Virus record (IMG/VR): IMGVR_UViG_3300035074_000063
Span: 1-37,179 of that record
DNA from: a virus
Strand: one strand, 5' to 3'
DNA: 37,179 nt
The position numbers and the translations under genes were made by a program. Below the pieces are notes generated by a model. That model searched no databases and was not told where the DNA came from. It saw nothing but the letters and a program-made list of their open reading frames with translations. Shown piece after piece: positions 8,888 to 16,658 of the stretch; the first letter of the stretch is position 1; each line of letters begins with the position of its first letter.

Positions 8888-9660
8888 TCAGCTCTTCTTT
8901 TTTTGTTGCTCAAAAAAGTGGGTTAACACGCCGTTGGCAAAGGCTTTGACTTCTTCCAGCAGTCGCAATTGCTTGGCCGGTTTTTTATGCAAGCGTTCGA
9001 TAACGCTCAACGCCTTGCTGACATCTAAAGCCGCCGGACCGCCAAAGCTGTAGGTCCACTGATCGGATAAGTACTGACGAAAAATCTGTATGGCTTCATG
9101 CGCCTCTTCCCAGTATTCAAACGGTTCGTTGTCGGCTGGGGCCGGGGCGTCGGGCATGATGACCTCAACCCCTAACCCGGCCGCGTTAAGTTCTAACGCG
9201 TCGCCATCATCCCGGCTACCGCTGTATTTCGCCCAGTGGCAGCCGGCGTCAGTTAGTTTTTTAGCAATTGCCTACGATAGGCATCGGAGCGTTTACCGCT
9301 GTTAATTGCCAGCAACGCCGCCCACAGCTCATCAATAATCCACTGATGTTTTAAGACCAGGTCCATAGCCGATGCGTCGAATTCTGCGGGGGCGCCGGCG
9401 CGAGCCAAAGGCAGACCTTTAATGTCTTTAATTTTTTGGCGTAACAAAATATGGATGCCTTTTTCCTCTGACGATGCGTCTGCGGCTTCCGCTTCACGAT
9501 CCCAATCTTCCTTATCGGTTTTCACAAAGGTCACTTTCAATTTCAGCTTGGTAATGACTTTGTCGTCATCACCAAACTGCTCACAGGTAACAGGCACCGT
9601 GACAGTACCAGGCGTTGCTATGTTTAAAACTAAGGGTGCTTCGTTTGCGCTAGTGTCCAT
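8888..9660 (-). CDS. Tail assembly chaperone, -1 frameshift fusion product (G-T type)
   Basis: The predicted 257-aa product arises when ribosomes slip back one base at A AAA AAC (9262-9256), immediately before the TAA of the upstream chaperone ORF. The new frame has no stop and adds 33 codons before the ATG at 9157, then 89 more residues to 8888. The downstream part (W-E-E-A-H...F-G-G-P-A-A-L-D) fits the DUF1799 pattern. Lambda-like phages make G and G-T proteins this way at the same place before the tape measure. The slip site and open frame are visible; use of the site is inferred. The ORF from 9157 could also be translated alone. Confidence 0.75.
9253..9660 (-). CDS. Tail assembly chaperone (G-like)
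   Basis: A 135-aa protein between the tail tube and tape measure genes, the usual place for the G-type tail chaperone that coats the tape measure during assembly. It is acidic and mixed alpha/beta, with a long charged middle (K-x-K-L-K-V-T-F). Its last codons are CTA AAA AAC TAA, which embed a canonical slippery heptamer, so most ribosomes should stop here and a minority should make the longer fusion product. Confidence 0.75.
   Translation of the reverse strand: MDTSANEAPLVLNIATPGTVTVPVTCEQFGDDDKVITKLKLKVTFVKTDKEDWDREAEAADASSEEKGIHILLRQKIKDIKGLPLARAGAPAEFDASAMDLVLKHQWIIDELWAALLAINSGKRSDAYRRQLLKN
9256..9262 (-). promoter_or_regulatory. Programmed -1 ribosomal frameshift site A AAA AAC
   Basis: The heptamer AAAAAAC on the minus strand is in the exact X XXY YYZ phase relative to the chaperone frame and is followed at once by TAA. 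The -1 frame is open into the next gene. GC-rich sequence downstream could form a stimulatory structure, which I did not fold. Confidence 0.75.
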
Positions 9661-9678
9661 GTGGATTCCTAAAGGTAA

Positions 9679-10860
9679 TTACTCAAAAATATACATAATT
9701 TCGTTATTGCCGGCATCGGTCGGCTTAACGTCAAAGGTGATTTGGTGATCGGCGATATTGTCGTCCTTGGCGTACTTAATCCCGGTCGGCTGCACGCGCG
9801 GACAAAATATCCCCACCGTATTGCCGGCCGTCGTTCCGTGCCTGAGCGCCAAGATGCCTTCGCCATTGGTTTTGATTTGCGTGTACCAATCCATCGTTGC
9901 AATTTTTTGCGCACGGGTCGTCACGCTCAGCGTAGTGCTGCGATCCAGGATATGCACCGCTTCTTCGTTAACGAGATTTTTGTATTTGACCTCGTTACCC
10001 TGGTCGAACGAAAACTCCGTAAACACCGGGTTCCTCAGCGAGAACAACGACACATCGCTGGTGATGGACGTACCGACCGGTACCGGCGTTTGCCAACCGC
10101 TGAAATCGGCGGTCGGTAACGCAATATCGGCAATCGTGCCCAGCAAGCCTTGAAACTCGAACTGGATAGCCGGGATAGCGTTGGCTTTTAAAGCGGGCTT
10201 AAACGTACCGCGTGCGCCCAGCAGAATATGCCGCACGCCATCCAAATAAAAATACAACGTGCCCGACGTGCTGGCCGCCAACGCCGAATTTGAGTTGGGC
10301 AGATAGATCGCATTCGCATCGATTGAATAGCTGCTGGTGACGTCCGGCGCCAAGGAAAACGCGCCCGTTACTGTCGCTACTTTGGAGGTGCCGTTATAGG
10401 CGGTAATCCTGCCTTTATAGCCATCGCCCGCACCGGCGGTAATACGCAACGTCATACCGACGTAATAACCGTCAATAGCGGATGCCTCGGCGGCCAGTTT
10501 AACCGTTGTCGTCGAGCCTCCGGCTTGCGCCGTGCCGGTCACGGCCGCGGCTAATAGCTGCTCGCTCACATTACACATTTTCATCAGTGGCGCCAGCGTT
10601 GGCGCAGTTCCAGCCGCGCCGGCCCCGGCCCATTCAACCGAGAAACTGATCTTGACGTAGTTAGACACCCGGATGCTGCCGTTATTGCCCATGTTCGGCC
10701 TGATAATGTCTCGCTTAACCGTTTCACCTTCCAGCGGGTCAATGCTAATCTCGCCGCACAGGATGCTACCGGCGCTGGTCGGCACCGCATCGACGCCATA
10801 GCCTGCCGCCTCCAAAGCCGCGAAAAGCACTTGTTTTCTTAAATTTAAGGTATCTGACAT
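9679..10860 (-). CDS. Major tail tube protein
   Basis: A 393-aa protein located just upstream of the tail chaperones and downstream of the neck genes, as in siphophages. It is Gly/Ala/Thr-rich and probably mostly beta. The N-terminal part carries a G-E-I-S-I-D-P-L-E-G segment and the C-terminal part V-Q-P-T-G-I-K-Y-A, both reminiscent of large tail tube proteins of phages such as B3/D3112. A central segment (about 110-170, with D-G-Y-Y-V-G-M-T-L) resembles a small surface-exposed beta insertion. It would polymerise into the tail tube. Confidence 0.75.
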   Translation of the reverse strand: MSDTLNLRKQVLFAALEAAGYGVDAVPTSAGSILCGEISIDPLEGETVKRDIIRPNMGNNGSIRVSNYVKISFSVEWAGAGAAGTAPTLAPLMKMCNVSEQLLAAAVTGTAQAGGSTTTVKLAAEASAIDGYYVGMTLRITAGAGDGYKGRITAYNGTSKVATVTGAFSLAPDVTSSYSIDANAIYLPNSNSALAASTSGTLYFYLDGVRHILLGARGTFKPALKANAIPAIQFEFQGLLGTIADIALPTADFSGWQTPVPVGTSITSDVSLFSLRNPVFTEFSFDQGNEVKYKNLVNEEAVHILDRSTTLSVTTRAQKIATMDWYTQIKTNGEGILALRHGTTAGNTVGIFCPRVQPTGIKYAKDDNIADHQITFDVKPTDAGNNEIMYIFE

Positions 10861-10865
10861 AACGA

Positions 10866-11108
10866 TTACTCAGGTTTAGTGGCGTCGACAACCGCTTTTT
10901 CGGTCGCTTTTGGCGCGGGTTTGGTTTTTTCCGCGACCGGTTCCGGCGCAGGACGCGGAGCTTCTGCCGGAGCGGGTTCTTGCGCTTTCGCTGTTGGCAG
11001 CGGCGCTAACGTGACCGGATCAACCGCAACCCGCTCACCGTCTTTTAAAATAAATGTGCCGGGGCCTGCATAGCCGCCGTGTGTGCCTTTATTAGCTTGA
11101 TTCATCAT
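10866..11108 (-). CDS. Small Pro/Ala-rich tail-region protein, unknown
   Basis: 80 aa. The first half (G-G-Y-A-G-P-G-T-F-I-L-K-D-G-E-R) is compact and looks folded. The second half is a Pro/Ala/Glu/Lys-rich tail without structure. It lies between the gp37-like neck gene and the tail tube, 17 bp downstream of the former. No family was recognised. Small proteins at this position may be capsid or tail decoration or assembly factors; that is a guess. Confidence 0.6.
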   Translation of the reverse strand: MMNQANKGTHGGYAGPGTFILKDGERVAVDPVTLAPLPTAKAQEPAPAEAPRPAPEPVAEKTKPAPKATEKAVVDATKPE

Positions 11109-11125
11109 TCCCCCACTGTTAAAAA

Positions 11126-11554
11126 CTATCTAGCGCCAAGCAGCATGCTCAGCTCGATCTCATAATAAGGATGCCGCCCGCCCATGTCGGTGACGGTGCG
11201 GCCATCGCCCAAATAAACGGCTCCGTTACCCAGCTCTCCGCCCTCCAAACAATCAAAGACCAATTGCGCGGCCAGCTCGGTTTGTATCACCCCATCAAAG
11301 ACATCATCGGTAACGTCTTTTTCCAGGACGCCGATCACAAGGCTGACCCGTTCCTTGTTCATGCCGCCGACCGTATCGGGACGGCGGGACATAACGGGGA
11401 CATAACACAGCACGGGACAATCGTTGGCATTGGCAGGCTGACGATAACCGATGACGTGCTTAGCCGGTTTGCCGTAGCGTTCGGTAAAAAAGGCCGTCAA
11501 TGCCGCATCGGCCATTAATTTTGTGCGCGCCGCCAGCAAGCCGCTAATACTCAT
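11126..11554 (-). CDS. Mu gp37-like protein (DUF1834), tail terminator candidate
   Basis: A 142-aa protein whose N-terminal arrangement and short beta-rich C-terminus fit the Mu gp37-like family. It directly follows the gp36-like gene with a one-base overlap of stop and start, the same order as in Mu. By position and size it may act at the head-tail joint or end the tail tube. The middle includes the Tyr-Arg-Gln and Cys-Pro-Val-Leu stretches around residues 38-50. Confidence 0.65.
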   Translation of the reverse strand: MSISGLLAARTKLMADAALTAFFTERYGKPAKHVIGYRQPANANDCPVLCYVPVMSRRPDTVGGMNKERVSLVIGVLEKDVTDDVFDGVIQTELAAQLVFDCLEGGELGNGAVYLGDGRTVTDMGGRHPYYEIELSMLLGAR

Positions 11555-11907
11555 CAGCCGCGCCCCAGGGTTACCGTGCCGAAACCGCCGGAACCGGCAA
11601 CCGCCGCCAGTCCTAATGACTCGCGGGTGATCTGCCGGGCCAACAGCTCGGCGGTTTTCTGATACGCCTTGGCTTTATCCATGAGCAACGAGTTATCGAA
11701 CAGGGCGCCCTGGATCGCGGCCAAGCGAATGGCCCAGGTTGCAGCCAAGGCGGTGAGGCGGGCATGGGGTAAGGTCACATCGTCCGGATTAATGCCGCGC
11801 TCCCATAACACACCGTCCACATAGACGTCGGCCTCGTCGACATTCGCTTGACTCACGGTGACCGACGGATCGACGCAATCGGTTATTTGCGCGTATTTAC
11901 TAGCCAT
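11554..11907 (-). CDS. Mu gp36-like protein (DUF1320), head completion/neck
   Basis: A 117-aa protein starting M-A-S-K-Y-A-Q-I-T-D-C-V-D-P, the typical opening of gp36-like proteins. It is largely helical, with W-E-R-G-I and the A-L-A-A-T-W-A-I-R-L-A segment expected for the four-helix neck connector fold. It overlaps the upstream gp10-like gene by 8 bp and touches gp37-like downstream, so the three are probably made together to form the head-tail connector. Confidence 0.75.
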   Translation of the reverse strand: MASKYAQITDCVDPSVTVSQANVDEADVYVDGVLWERGINPDDVTLPHARLTALAATWAIRLAAIQGALFDNSLLMDKAKAYQKTAELLARQITRESLGLAAVAGSGGFGTVTLGRG

Positions 11908-12376
11908 GACTCCCCCCGGCTTGCGCCATTCGGGACGCCAATACCGACCGACCGCGCTCTTGCATGTGCTGTTTGCGGTTGTCCATGTCGGCGAAAAAGA
12001 ACGGATGGGCTTTGCTGCCGGGGTGATTAATCACTCTAGCGAAGCCAAAACCGGCACCGCCGCCGACCGGAAAGCGTAAAGCCTGGCGGTCTTTTGGACG
12101 GATGACATGCGGCTCGGTGCCTTTTTCAACATAACCGGCATATTCGGCATTAGCATAAACCTCGGCACTGCCATTACCCGCAGGCCGCCAGCCGATAGAC
12201 TGTGCTAATTGCCCGGTACGCGTAGTAAATGCATGTCCAGCCCCGATCCAATCCAGCGTGTCATCGGTGTAGCTCTCGGCCATCGCATTAGCGACCAACT
12301 GGACATTATGCGGATCGCCCAACGCGGCCAGCACGGACGGGGCGTTACCGATATCAAAAATAATGCCGCCGCTCAT
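11900..12376 (-). CDS. HK97 gp10-like neck/tail completion protein
   Basis: 158 aa. The central part has R-T-G-Q-L-A-Q-S-I-G-W followed by E-Y-A-G-Y-V-E-K-G-T-E-P-H, and a later K-A-H-P-F-F-F-A-D segment. This matches the usual gp10/virion-morphogenesis pattern (R-x-G-x-L-x-x-S-I, Y-A-x-x-V-E-x-G-T, H-P-F-x-x-P). Its ATG abuts the stop of the preceding gene. It is expected at the head-tail joint. Length is normal for the family. Confidence 0.75.
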   Translation of the reverse strand: MSGGIIFDIGNAPSVLAALGDPHNVQLVANAMAESYTDDTLDWIGAGHAFTTRTGQLAQSIGWRPAGNGSAEVYANAEYAGYVEKGTEPHVIRPKDRQALRFPVGGGAGFGFARVINHPGSKAHPFFFADMDNRKQHMQERGRSVLASRMAQAGGSHG

Positions 12377-12700
12377 CTAGCCCCCGGCCTCATCTGAATC
12401 CGAGGCCGCCCCATTGACGGGATCCACGTCAGCCACAGCCGCTGTTGATGCGTCATCAGCGGCAGCAGCATTGCTATCAGGAGTTTTCGCATCATCATGA
12501 CCCTCGCTCTGTTGATCGATAACCCAGCCGCCAGCCTTCCAGTTTTCAACTTCATCCGGATGCACGTCGGCAGTGGTCGGGCCGGTATAACCCTCCCGCT
12601 CCGAGTCATCCAGGCGCATGCGTACCAACCCGGAACTTTCAACGGTGGCTGTTTCTGCTTGTGAACCCCGCGCCGGTTTACCTTTCTTAATAGCAGCCAT
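12377..12700 (-). CDS. Small acidic protein after the coat gene (gp35-like?)
   Basis: 107 aa. The N-terminus is basic, then comes a short core (R-M-R-L-D-D-S-E-R-E-G-Y, H-P-D-E-V-E-N-W-K-A-G-G-W) that recalls the small FluMu gp35/HI1506-type proteins encoded right after the coat. The last 45 residues are an Asp/Ala/Ser-rich acidic tail. Stop and next ATG are adjacent (TAGATG), so it is co-translated with the neck gene. The role is unknown; capsid-associated is likely from position. Confidence 0.55.
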   Translation of the reverse strand: MAAIKKGKPARGSQAETATVESSGLVRMRLDDSEREGYTGPTTADVHPDEVENWKAGGWVIDQQSEGHDDAKTPDSNAAAADDASTAAVADVDPVNGAASDSDEAGG

Positions 12701-12705
12701 GACGA

Positions 12706-13851
12706 CTAACCCAACAACAGCGTAATGTGTTCCGACTTGATGGCTTTCCAGCCCCAGGCCAGCCGTACATGGATGACGTTTTGCAAATATTGCTTATAAA
12801 GCGCAATTTCAAACGTTAAACCGGTAACCGGATCGGTCAGCATGAAGGTATCGGCCGCCGAATCGCCGCTTTCCGGCAAGGCAGGCGGACGCGTCGCTAA
12901 AACAATCGCGCTCCGATGGAACGCCAAATTAGCCCGGTAACTATTACCCAGCGCCATGGCGACACCATCGGCCAACGTTTTACGCAAGCCGGGCTTGTTC
13001 AGCGCCAGCGATCCGGCCGACAACGCCGTGCCGACAACGTACTTATCAGTATCGCCGGTAAACGTAACCACATCGCCGCCCAACACCGTACCGGTTCCGG
13101 TATCGACAGCGATCGAGGTGTCGCCGACCGCGTAACCGGCCAGCAAATTAGTCTGGAAATCAGCGCCGGTGCCTTTGGTGTGAGCCAGCACTTGCGCGGA
13201 ATTATGTAACGCCAGCCCTTCCACTTCGGTCAATGTGCCTTTACGCAGCAGCTCATCAGTGCCGGCTTCATTAGCCTTAAAGAGCCCGGATTGTTTGCCG
13301 CGAATATTGAACATGCCGGCCGATCCGATCACTAAATGCCGGTCGCCTTTCGGCGCGCCGTTGTCATCAAGGATTTGCTGCACCCCGGCGAAGTCGGTCA
13401 AATCGCCCGCCGTACCGAATGGCGCAGTGCCGGCTGTACCATAGGCGCGAGATGCAAATTTATACGCACCGGCCAGGTCGGTTTCGATTTCGTTTACCAA
13501 CTCTCGAATGGCCTGCTCAAACTGTTGCTGCACGACATCGCCATAAGTACCGGCGTTTTTCATGCCCAGCGTTTGCTCACCGTTCCAACGGATCACTCTA
13601 TGCCGGGATTTGGTGATTTTGATGCTGACATTATCAACAGCCTGGTCGCCGGTATCCGGCGGCGTGGCGCCCGGAGTGTTGTTTCCTGCCACTCCAGGCC
13701 CGACAACCGGAACCAAGACCTCTTGATCCAACGCCGCGCGCTCAAGCTTGGAGTCTCGTGATACCGCAGGAATAAAACCGACCAATTCGCGCGAAACCAC
13801 ATTCAGCGCAGCATACATAGTCGGGATAAGATTGGTTAACGTATTAGCCAT
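12706..13851 (-). CDS. Major capsid protein, P22 coat (gp5) type
   Basis: 381 aa. The opening M-A-N-T-L-T-N-L-I-P-T-M-Y-A-A-L-N-V-V-S-R-E-L and the D-x-A-V-D-N-V-S-I-K-I-T-K-S-R segment are hallmarks of the P22 coat-like family. The region near 225-300 (A-G-Y-A-V-G-D-T-S-I-A-V-D, V-V-T-F-T-G-D) corresponds to the inserted domain of that family. The HK97 fold is expected, with no cleaved propeptide. A scaffold gene lies immediately upstream and no maturation protease is seen, both consistent with a P22-style assembly path rather than the Mu one. Confidence 0.85.
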   Translation of the reverse strand: MANTLTNLIPTMYAALNVVSRELVGFIPAVSRDSKLERAALDQEVLVPVVGPGVAGNNTPGATPPDTGDQAVDNVSIKITKSRHRVIRWNGEQTLGMKNAGTYGDVVQQQFEQAIRELVNEIETDLAGAYKFASRAYGTAGTAPFGTAGDLTDFAGVQQILDDNGAPKGDRHLVIGSAGMFNIRGKQSGLFKANEAGTDELLRKGTLTEVEGLALHNSAQVLAHTKGTGADFQTNLLAGYAVGDTSIAVDTGTGTVLGGDVVTFTGDTDKYVVGTALSAGSLALNKPGLRKTLADGVAMALGNSYRANLAFHRSAIVLATRPPALPESGDSAADTFMLTDPVTGLTFEIALYKQYLQNVIHVRLAWGWKAIKSEHITLLLG

Positions 13852-13882
13852 TGTGCTTGCCTATCTGTCGGAGTAAGGGGAG

Positions 13883-14503
13883 TTAAACGACGCTGCCGCC
13901 GTCTTTAATGAATTTGTCTCTAGCGGCAGCGTCCAGCTTTTCGAAATCCGCTCGGGCAAGCTGCTTGCCGCCGCCTGCGTTTTGTGGAGCACCTGAACCT
14001 GTGTCGCCTTGGGCTTTAGCCAGGAACGGGTTTTCCTCCAACAACGCCTTAACGGCTTCACTTACTGGCTTGCCGTCGATAGTGACATTATCTTTCTCGT
14101 CAACCACTGCCTTACCGGCCAACAGGTCTTTAATAATCGCCGGATTAAGTGCCGCTGAAGACACTGCAAATAATGCGTTACTAATCGCCGCCTGCTCGAA
14201 CTTGGTTTTGTATTTTTGCTCTCCGGCCGCGCGGCTGTCCGCCAGTTCCTGCAACTTGCCTTGTTGTTGTAGCTGGGCCTCGGTAAACGCTTTCAGGTCA
14301 CTGTGGCCCGTGACCTCTTTAAATTGCGCATTGAATTGCTCTTGCTGTTTTGCCAATGCCTGGTTGATTTCCGCCTGCACGTCAACCGCCGCCGGAGCTC
14401 CGGCGGCGGGGGCGGTAATCGAGGCTGGGTTATTCTGGGGTGCAGCTCCGGCGCCCGGTTGATCGGGGGCGGCGTTGCGTAGCGAGTATTTGGTTTTGAA
14501 CAT
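13883..14503 (-). CDS. Capsid scaffolding protein
   Basis: 206 aa, helical and charged. A Pro/Ala/Gly-rich N-terminal linker (about 10-40) precedes a Gln/Lys/Glu-rich coiled-coil region (about 43-105) and a C-terminal segment with L-A-R-A-D-F-E-K-L-D-A-A-A-R. This matches phage minor structural GP20/scaffold-like proteins. It directly precedes the coat gene and is the first gene of the leftward capsid-tail operon, with an AGGA ribosome-binding site before ATG 14503. Confidence 0.7.
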   Translation of the reverse strand: MFKTKYSLRNAAPDQPGAGAAPQNNPASITAPAAGAPAAVDVQAEINQALAKQQEQFNAQFKEVTGHSDLKAFTEAQLQQQGKLQELADSRAAGEQKYKTKFEQAAISNALFAVSSAALNPAIIKDLLAGKAVVDEKDNVTIDGKPVSEAVKALLEENPFLAKAQGDTGSGAPQNAGGGKQLARADFEKLDAAARDKFIKDGGSVV

Positions 14504-14572
14504 GCTCGGAATCCTGTGCGATGGAAAAAATAAATTTCCAGCACAGGTTACCGGGCATCATCGTCCGGTGAA

Positions 14573-14589
14573 ATGAGAAGGGCTTCGCA
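14573..14589. promoter_or_regulatory. Late-operon 17-bp motif, copy 1
   Basis: ATGAGAAGGGCTTCGCA is identical to 29082-29098. It lies 70 bp upstream of the scaffold start. Its core GAAG..CTTC is a dyad, so it could be a binding site for a dimeric activator such as the Mor-family protein encoded next door. Confidence 0.5.
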
Positions 14590-14611
14590 GGGGTGTTTTT
14601 CGGAAAGGATA

Positions 14612-14641
14612 GACCATTGCGAGGTTATCCTCACAATGGTC
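14612..14641. promoter_or_regulatory. 30-bp dyad upstream of the scaffold gene
   Basis: Arms GACCATTG-x-GAGG and CCTC-x-CAATGGTC pair with one mismatch around a TTAT loop. No T-run follows on either strand, which argues against a simple intrinsic terminator and leaves an operator or a factor-dependent terminator. Confidence 0.5.
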
Positions 14642-14778
14642 AGATGAAATAGTACAGGATGCAGTCGCCGGGCGATACCCGAATACGTTTATAAACGATT
14701 TATGAGACTGCTTAAGCTTATATAAGTATTTTTACTGGTCGTTATGATGGGCCATATCGTTTTCGCGCCTTAAATCGC

Positions 14779-15174
14779 CTATATTTCGAATAAATCCATA
14801 TTGAGCATCATCGGCTCGACGGCATGAATAATCGTGCTGATCTGGCGGTCGGTTAAGCCGTATTTACGCACCAGGTTACCCATGCTAAAACCCTCGCGAT
14901 GGTCCTGCCGGATCATCTCGTTCCTGACTGCCCGGCGGGCGGCTTCGGCCTTAGCGATCGTCAATTGCTCAGCCCCGCCAAATACCTTGCTGAACTGGCA
15001 CGCCGCCGCATAGCCTAACAACTGGCTCAGGGGATGCTCCGGGGTCATATTGACCGGCACAGACAACCGCATGCCGGCGTAAGTACTCCAGATAAGCCAC
15101 ATGATATCGTCGCCGCAATATTCGGCGATTTCCAGCAGGCTGGCCGGCAGCAGATGGCGGGGCAGCTCGCTCAT
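14779..15174 (-). CDS. mor: Mor-family transcription activator
   Basis: 131 aa from the ATG at 15174, which overlaps the gemA stop as ATGA; a longer frame exists but would run into gemA. The C-terminal half carries the helix-turn-helix expected for Mor/C proteins (M-G-N-L-V-R-K-Y-G-L-T-D-R-Q-I-S-T-I-I, about 97-115). The N-terminal half (L-P-A-S-L-L-E-I-A-E-Y-C-G-D-D) matches the dimerisation part. It is the last early gene and sits just before the capsid operon. No separate C gene is seen, so it may activate the late promoters directly. Confidence 0.85.
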   Translation of the reverse strand: MSELPRHLLPASLLEIAEYCGDDIMWLIWSTYAGMRLSVPVNMTPEHPLSQLLGYAAACQFSKVFGGAEQLTIAKAEAARRAVRNEMIRQDHREGFSMGNLVRKYGLTDRQISTIIHAVEPMMLNMDLFEI

Positions 15175-15668
15175 TGTTGTGCGGCGCTCGCGGTTGTCTT
15201 GATGCAACGGGCTTGCCATTTCTTCAGCGCTTCGATGACGCCGGACGCTTGCTTGCTGCTGAGCCACTGCAAGGCCTCAACGCCGGTCAAGCGCTTGACG
15301 TAGTTCGCCAGGCTGGCCTCGGACGGATCGCGAACAATGCCCTGGCCGTGCATTTCCAGCCACAAGGCGCGAATTTTTTTAGACTGCGCATCACCGGCCA
15401 GCTTACGGGTTGATGTGTCCTTGCGGGACTTAACCTTGAAACCCAGCCGCTTCATCTCTTCGACAGCTGTGCTTAATTGCGCGATCGTCATCGTCGATGC
15501 GGAATAACGGCGTTTTTTGGGGCAAATCGTCGCGCCTTGCATCGGCAGCCAGATGCCGTAATAGAACTCATCATCAAAGCTCAGCTGGTCTTTGCCGATT
15601 TGCAGCAGAGTATAGTAGTTTTTGCGGTTATCCGTCTCGGAGCGCGGTTTGTAATGTCTTCGATTCAT
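15171..15668 (-). CDS. gemA: GemA/gp16-like regulatory protein
   Basis: 165 aa. The N-terminal Y-Y-T-L-L-Q-I-G-K-D-Q-L-S-F-D-D-E-F-Y segment and the later K-K-I-R-A-L-W-L-E-M-H-G-Q-G pattern are typical of the Mu gp16/GemA family (DUF1018). Mu GemA alters host gene expression and DNA topology during lytic growth. It is coupled by ATGA overlaps to both neighbours, and it precedes mor exactly as in many Mu-like phages. Confidence 0.85.
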   Translation of the reverse strand: MNRRHYKPRSETDNRKNYYTLLQIGKDQLSFDDEFYYGIWLPMQGATICPKKRRYSASTMTIAQLSTAVEEMKRLGFKVKSRKDTSTRKLAGDAQSKKIRALWLEMHGQGIVRDPSEASLANYVKRLTGVEALQWLSSKQASGVIEALKKWQARCIKTTASAAQQ

Positions 15669-16231
15669 GAGTTAGCCTTTTTAACCTTGCCCTGCCAACC
15701 GTGTGGCGGGGCGGATTTTGGTTTAGGTTCCGGTTTAGATGCTGCCGCTTTGCCAACCACCGCACCGACCGATTGCATACCCGTTTGAGCGCCGACCTGT
15801 CCACGGTTGCGCTGCGCTTCGATCTGCTGCGCCTCGGCGGCGGCCAGGTTCTTTTCAACCCGGCCGACCATGATCGACATCAGGTAGCCGTTGGATTTCA
15901 AAGGCAGAACTAAGGAAGGCGGCTTGTTGCTGACCAGCTTCATCATTTCGCCTTCCCAGGCTTGCATCGGCATCGCGTATTCGACGCCGTGGCGCTTCAC
16001 GGTGCCTGATTTAATCATCGGCATCAGCTCTTGGGTCAACGCCAGCCGCCGCGACCAGCGCAACGATTGCTTTACCGGCTTAAACAGCTCCAAATAACGC
16101 AGCAGAGCGCCGATCATGCTCGGCGGTATGCTTTGGATCAGCGCCGTCCACTCGTTACCCGCAGCCAGCTCCATGCCCTGGATGATGTCGATCGCTTTGC
16201 CGCAGTAGGGGCAATCAAAACTGCAACTCAT
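15665..16231 (-). CDS. Early protein with N-terminal CxxC, unknown
   Basis: 188 aa. The N-terminus has C-P-Y-C-G-K, half of a zinc-ribbon, followed by a helical region of about 120 residues and a basic Pro/Lys-rich C-terminal tail. Starts and stops overlap both neighbours by ATGA, so it belongs to the early operon. Similar small proteins accompany gemA in Mu-like phages but have no known role. Only one CxxC pair is present, so metal binding would need a partner or dimer. Confidence 0.65.
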   Translation of the reverse strand: MSCSFDCPYCGKAIDIIQGMELAAGNEWTALIQSIPPSMIGALLRYLELFKPVKQSLRWSRRLALTQELMPMIKSGTVKRHGVEYAMPMQAWEGEMMKLVSNKPPSLVLPLKSNGYLMSIMVGRVEKNLAAAEAQQIEAQRNRGQVGAQTGMQSVGAVVGKAAASKPEPKPKSAPPHGWQGKVKKANS

Positions 16232-16656
16232 TGCGCCGCCTGTTGGCTCGTCTTTTTACCTCGACGCTCGCCAAAACCGTCGTATGCGCCGCCCCGGATT
16301 TCGACGCGCTGCGTTGGGCGCGGCGCATGCCGGGCGGCGATCTTGCGCAATTTATAACGCTGGAGCTGGGCGCCGGATACGCCCAGGTTGCCCGACAAGA
16401 ACGCCAGGCGCAGGCCGGCGAGCTGTTGTGCTACGGGAACCTTTTTAACCCGTTGCTTCCAGGTGATGTTTTTCAGTGGCTCTGTCGCTACCCAGGCCAA
16501 CATGATCTCGCGGTCATAGACCAGCTGCCGACTCTCAAAGCGCAACGGCTCAGGCACCTCGGCGTCGGTGTAGCGGATTATGTTGACCAGATGGGTAATG
16601 CTGACGCCCAGCAGCTCGGCGATTTCCGGGCGGGCTATGGTGTTTGTTACACTCAT
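16228..16656 (-). CDS. Early HTH protein, unknown
   Basis: 142 aa from the ATG at 16656, which sits two bases after the stop of the DUF3164 gene and has a G-rich ribosome-binding stretch. Residues about 9-30 (R-P-E-I-A-E-L-L-G-V-S-I-T-H-L-V-N-I-I) form a plausible AlpA/MerR-like helix-turn-helix. The C-terminal part is strongly basic, with two K/R-rich patches, and could bind nucleic acid. The family is not recognised with certainty. Confidence 0.6.
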   Translation of the reverse strand: MSVTNTIARPEIAELLGVSITHLVNIIRYTDAEVPEPLRFESRQLVYDREIMLAWVATEPLKNITWKQRVKKVPVAQQLAGLRLAFLSGNLGVSGAQLQRYKLRKIAARHAPRPTQRVEIRGGAYDGFGERRGKKTSQQAAQ

Positions 16657-16658
16657 CC

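Larger units (their letters stand above)
14504..14778 (-). promoter_or_regulatory. Control region for the leftward capsid-tail operon
   Basis: No gene is seen between mor and scaffold. The stretch is rich in dyads: TGGAAA...TTTCCA at 14522-14540, ACCGG...CCGGT at 14550-14569, the 17-bp late motif at 14573-14589, a 30-bp dyad at 14612-14641 and the perfect CGTTTATAAACG at 14686-14697. The place between the activator gene and the first late gene fits a Mor-dependent late promoter plus an early terminator. The start point cannot be fixed from sequence alone. Confidence 0.55.

Noticed and set aside
11171-11518. Plus-strand open frame opposite the gp37-like gene
   Set aside because: The minus-strand gp37-like gene has order, overlap and length support; the plus frame has none.
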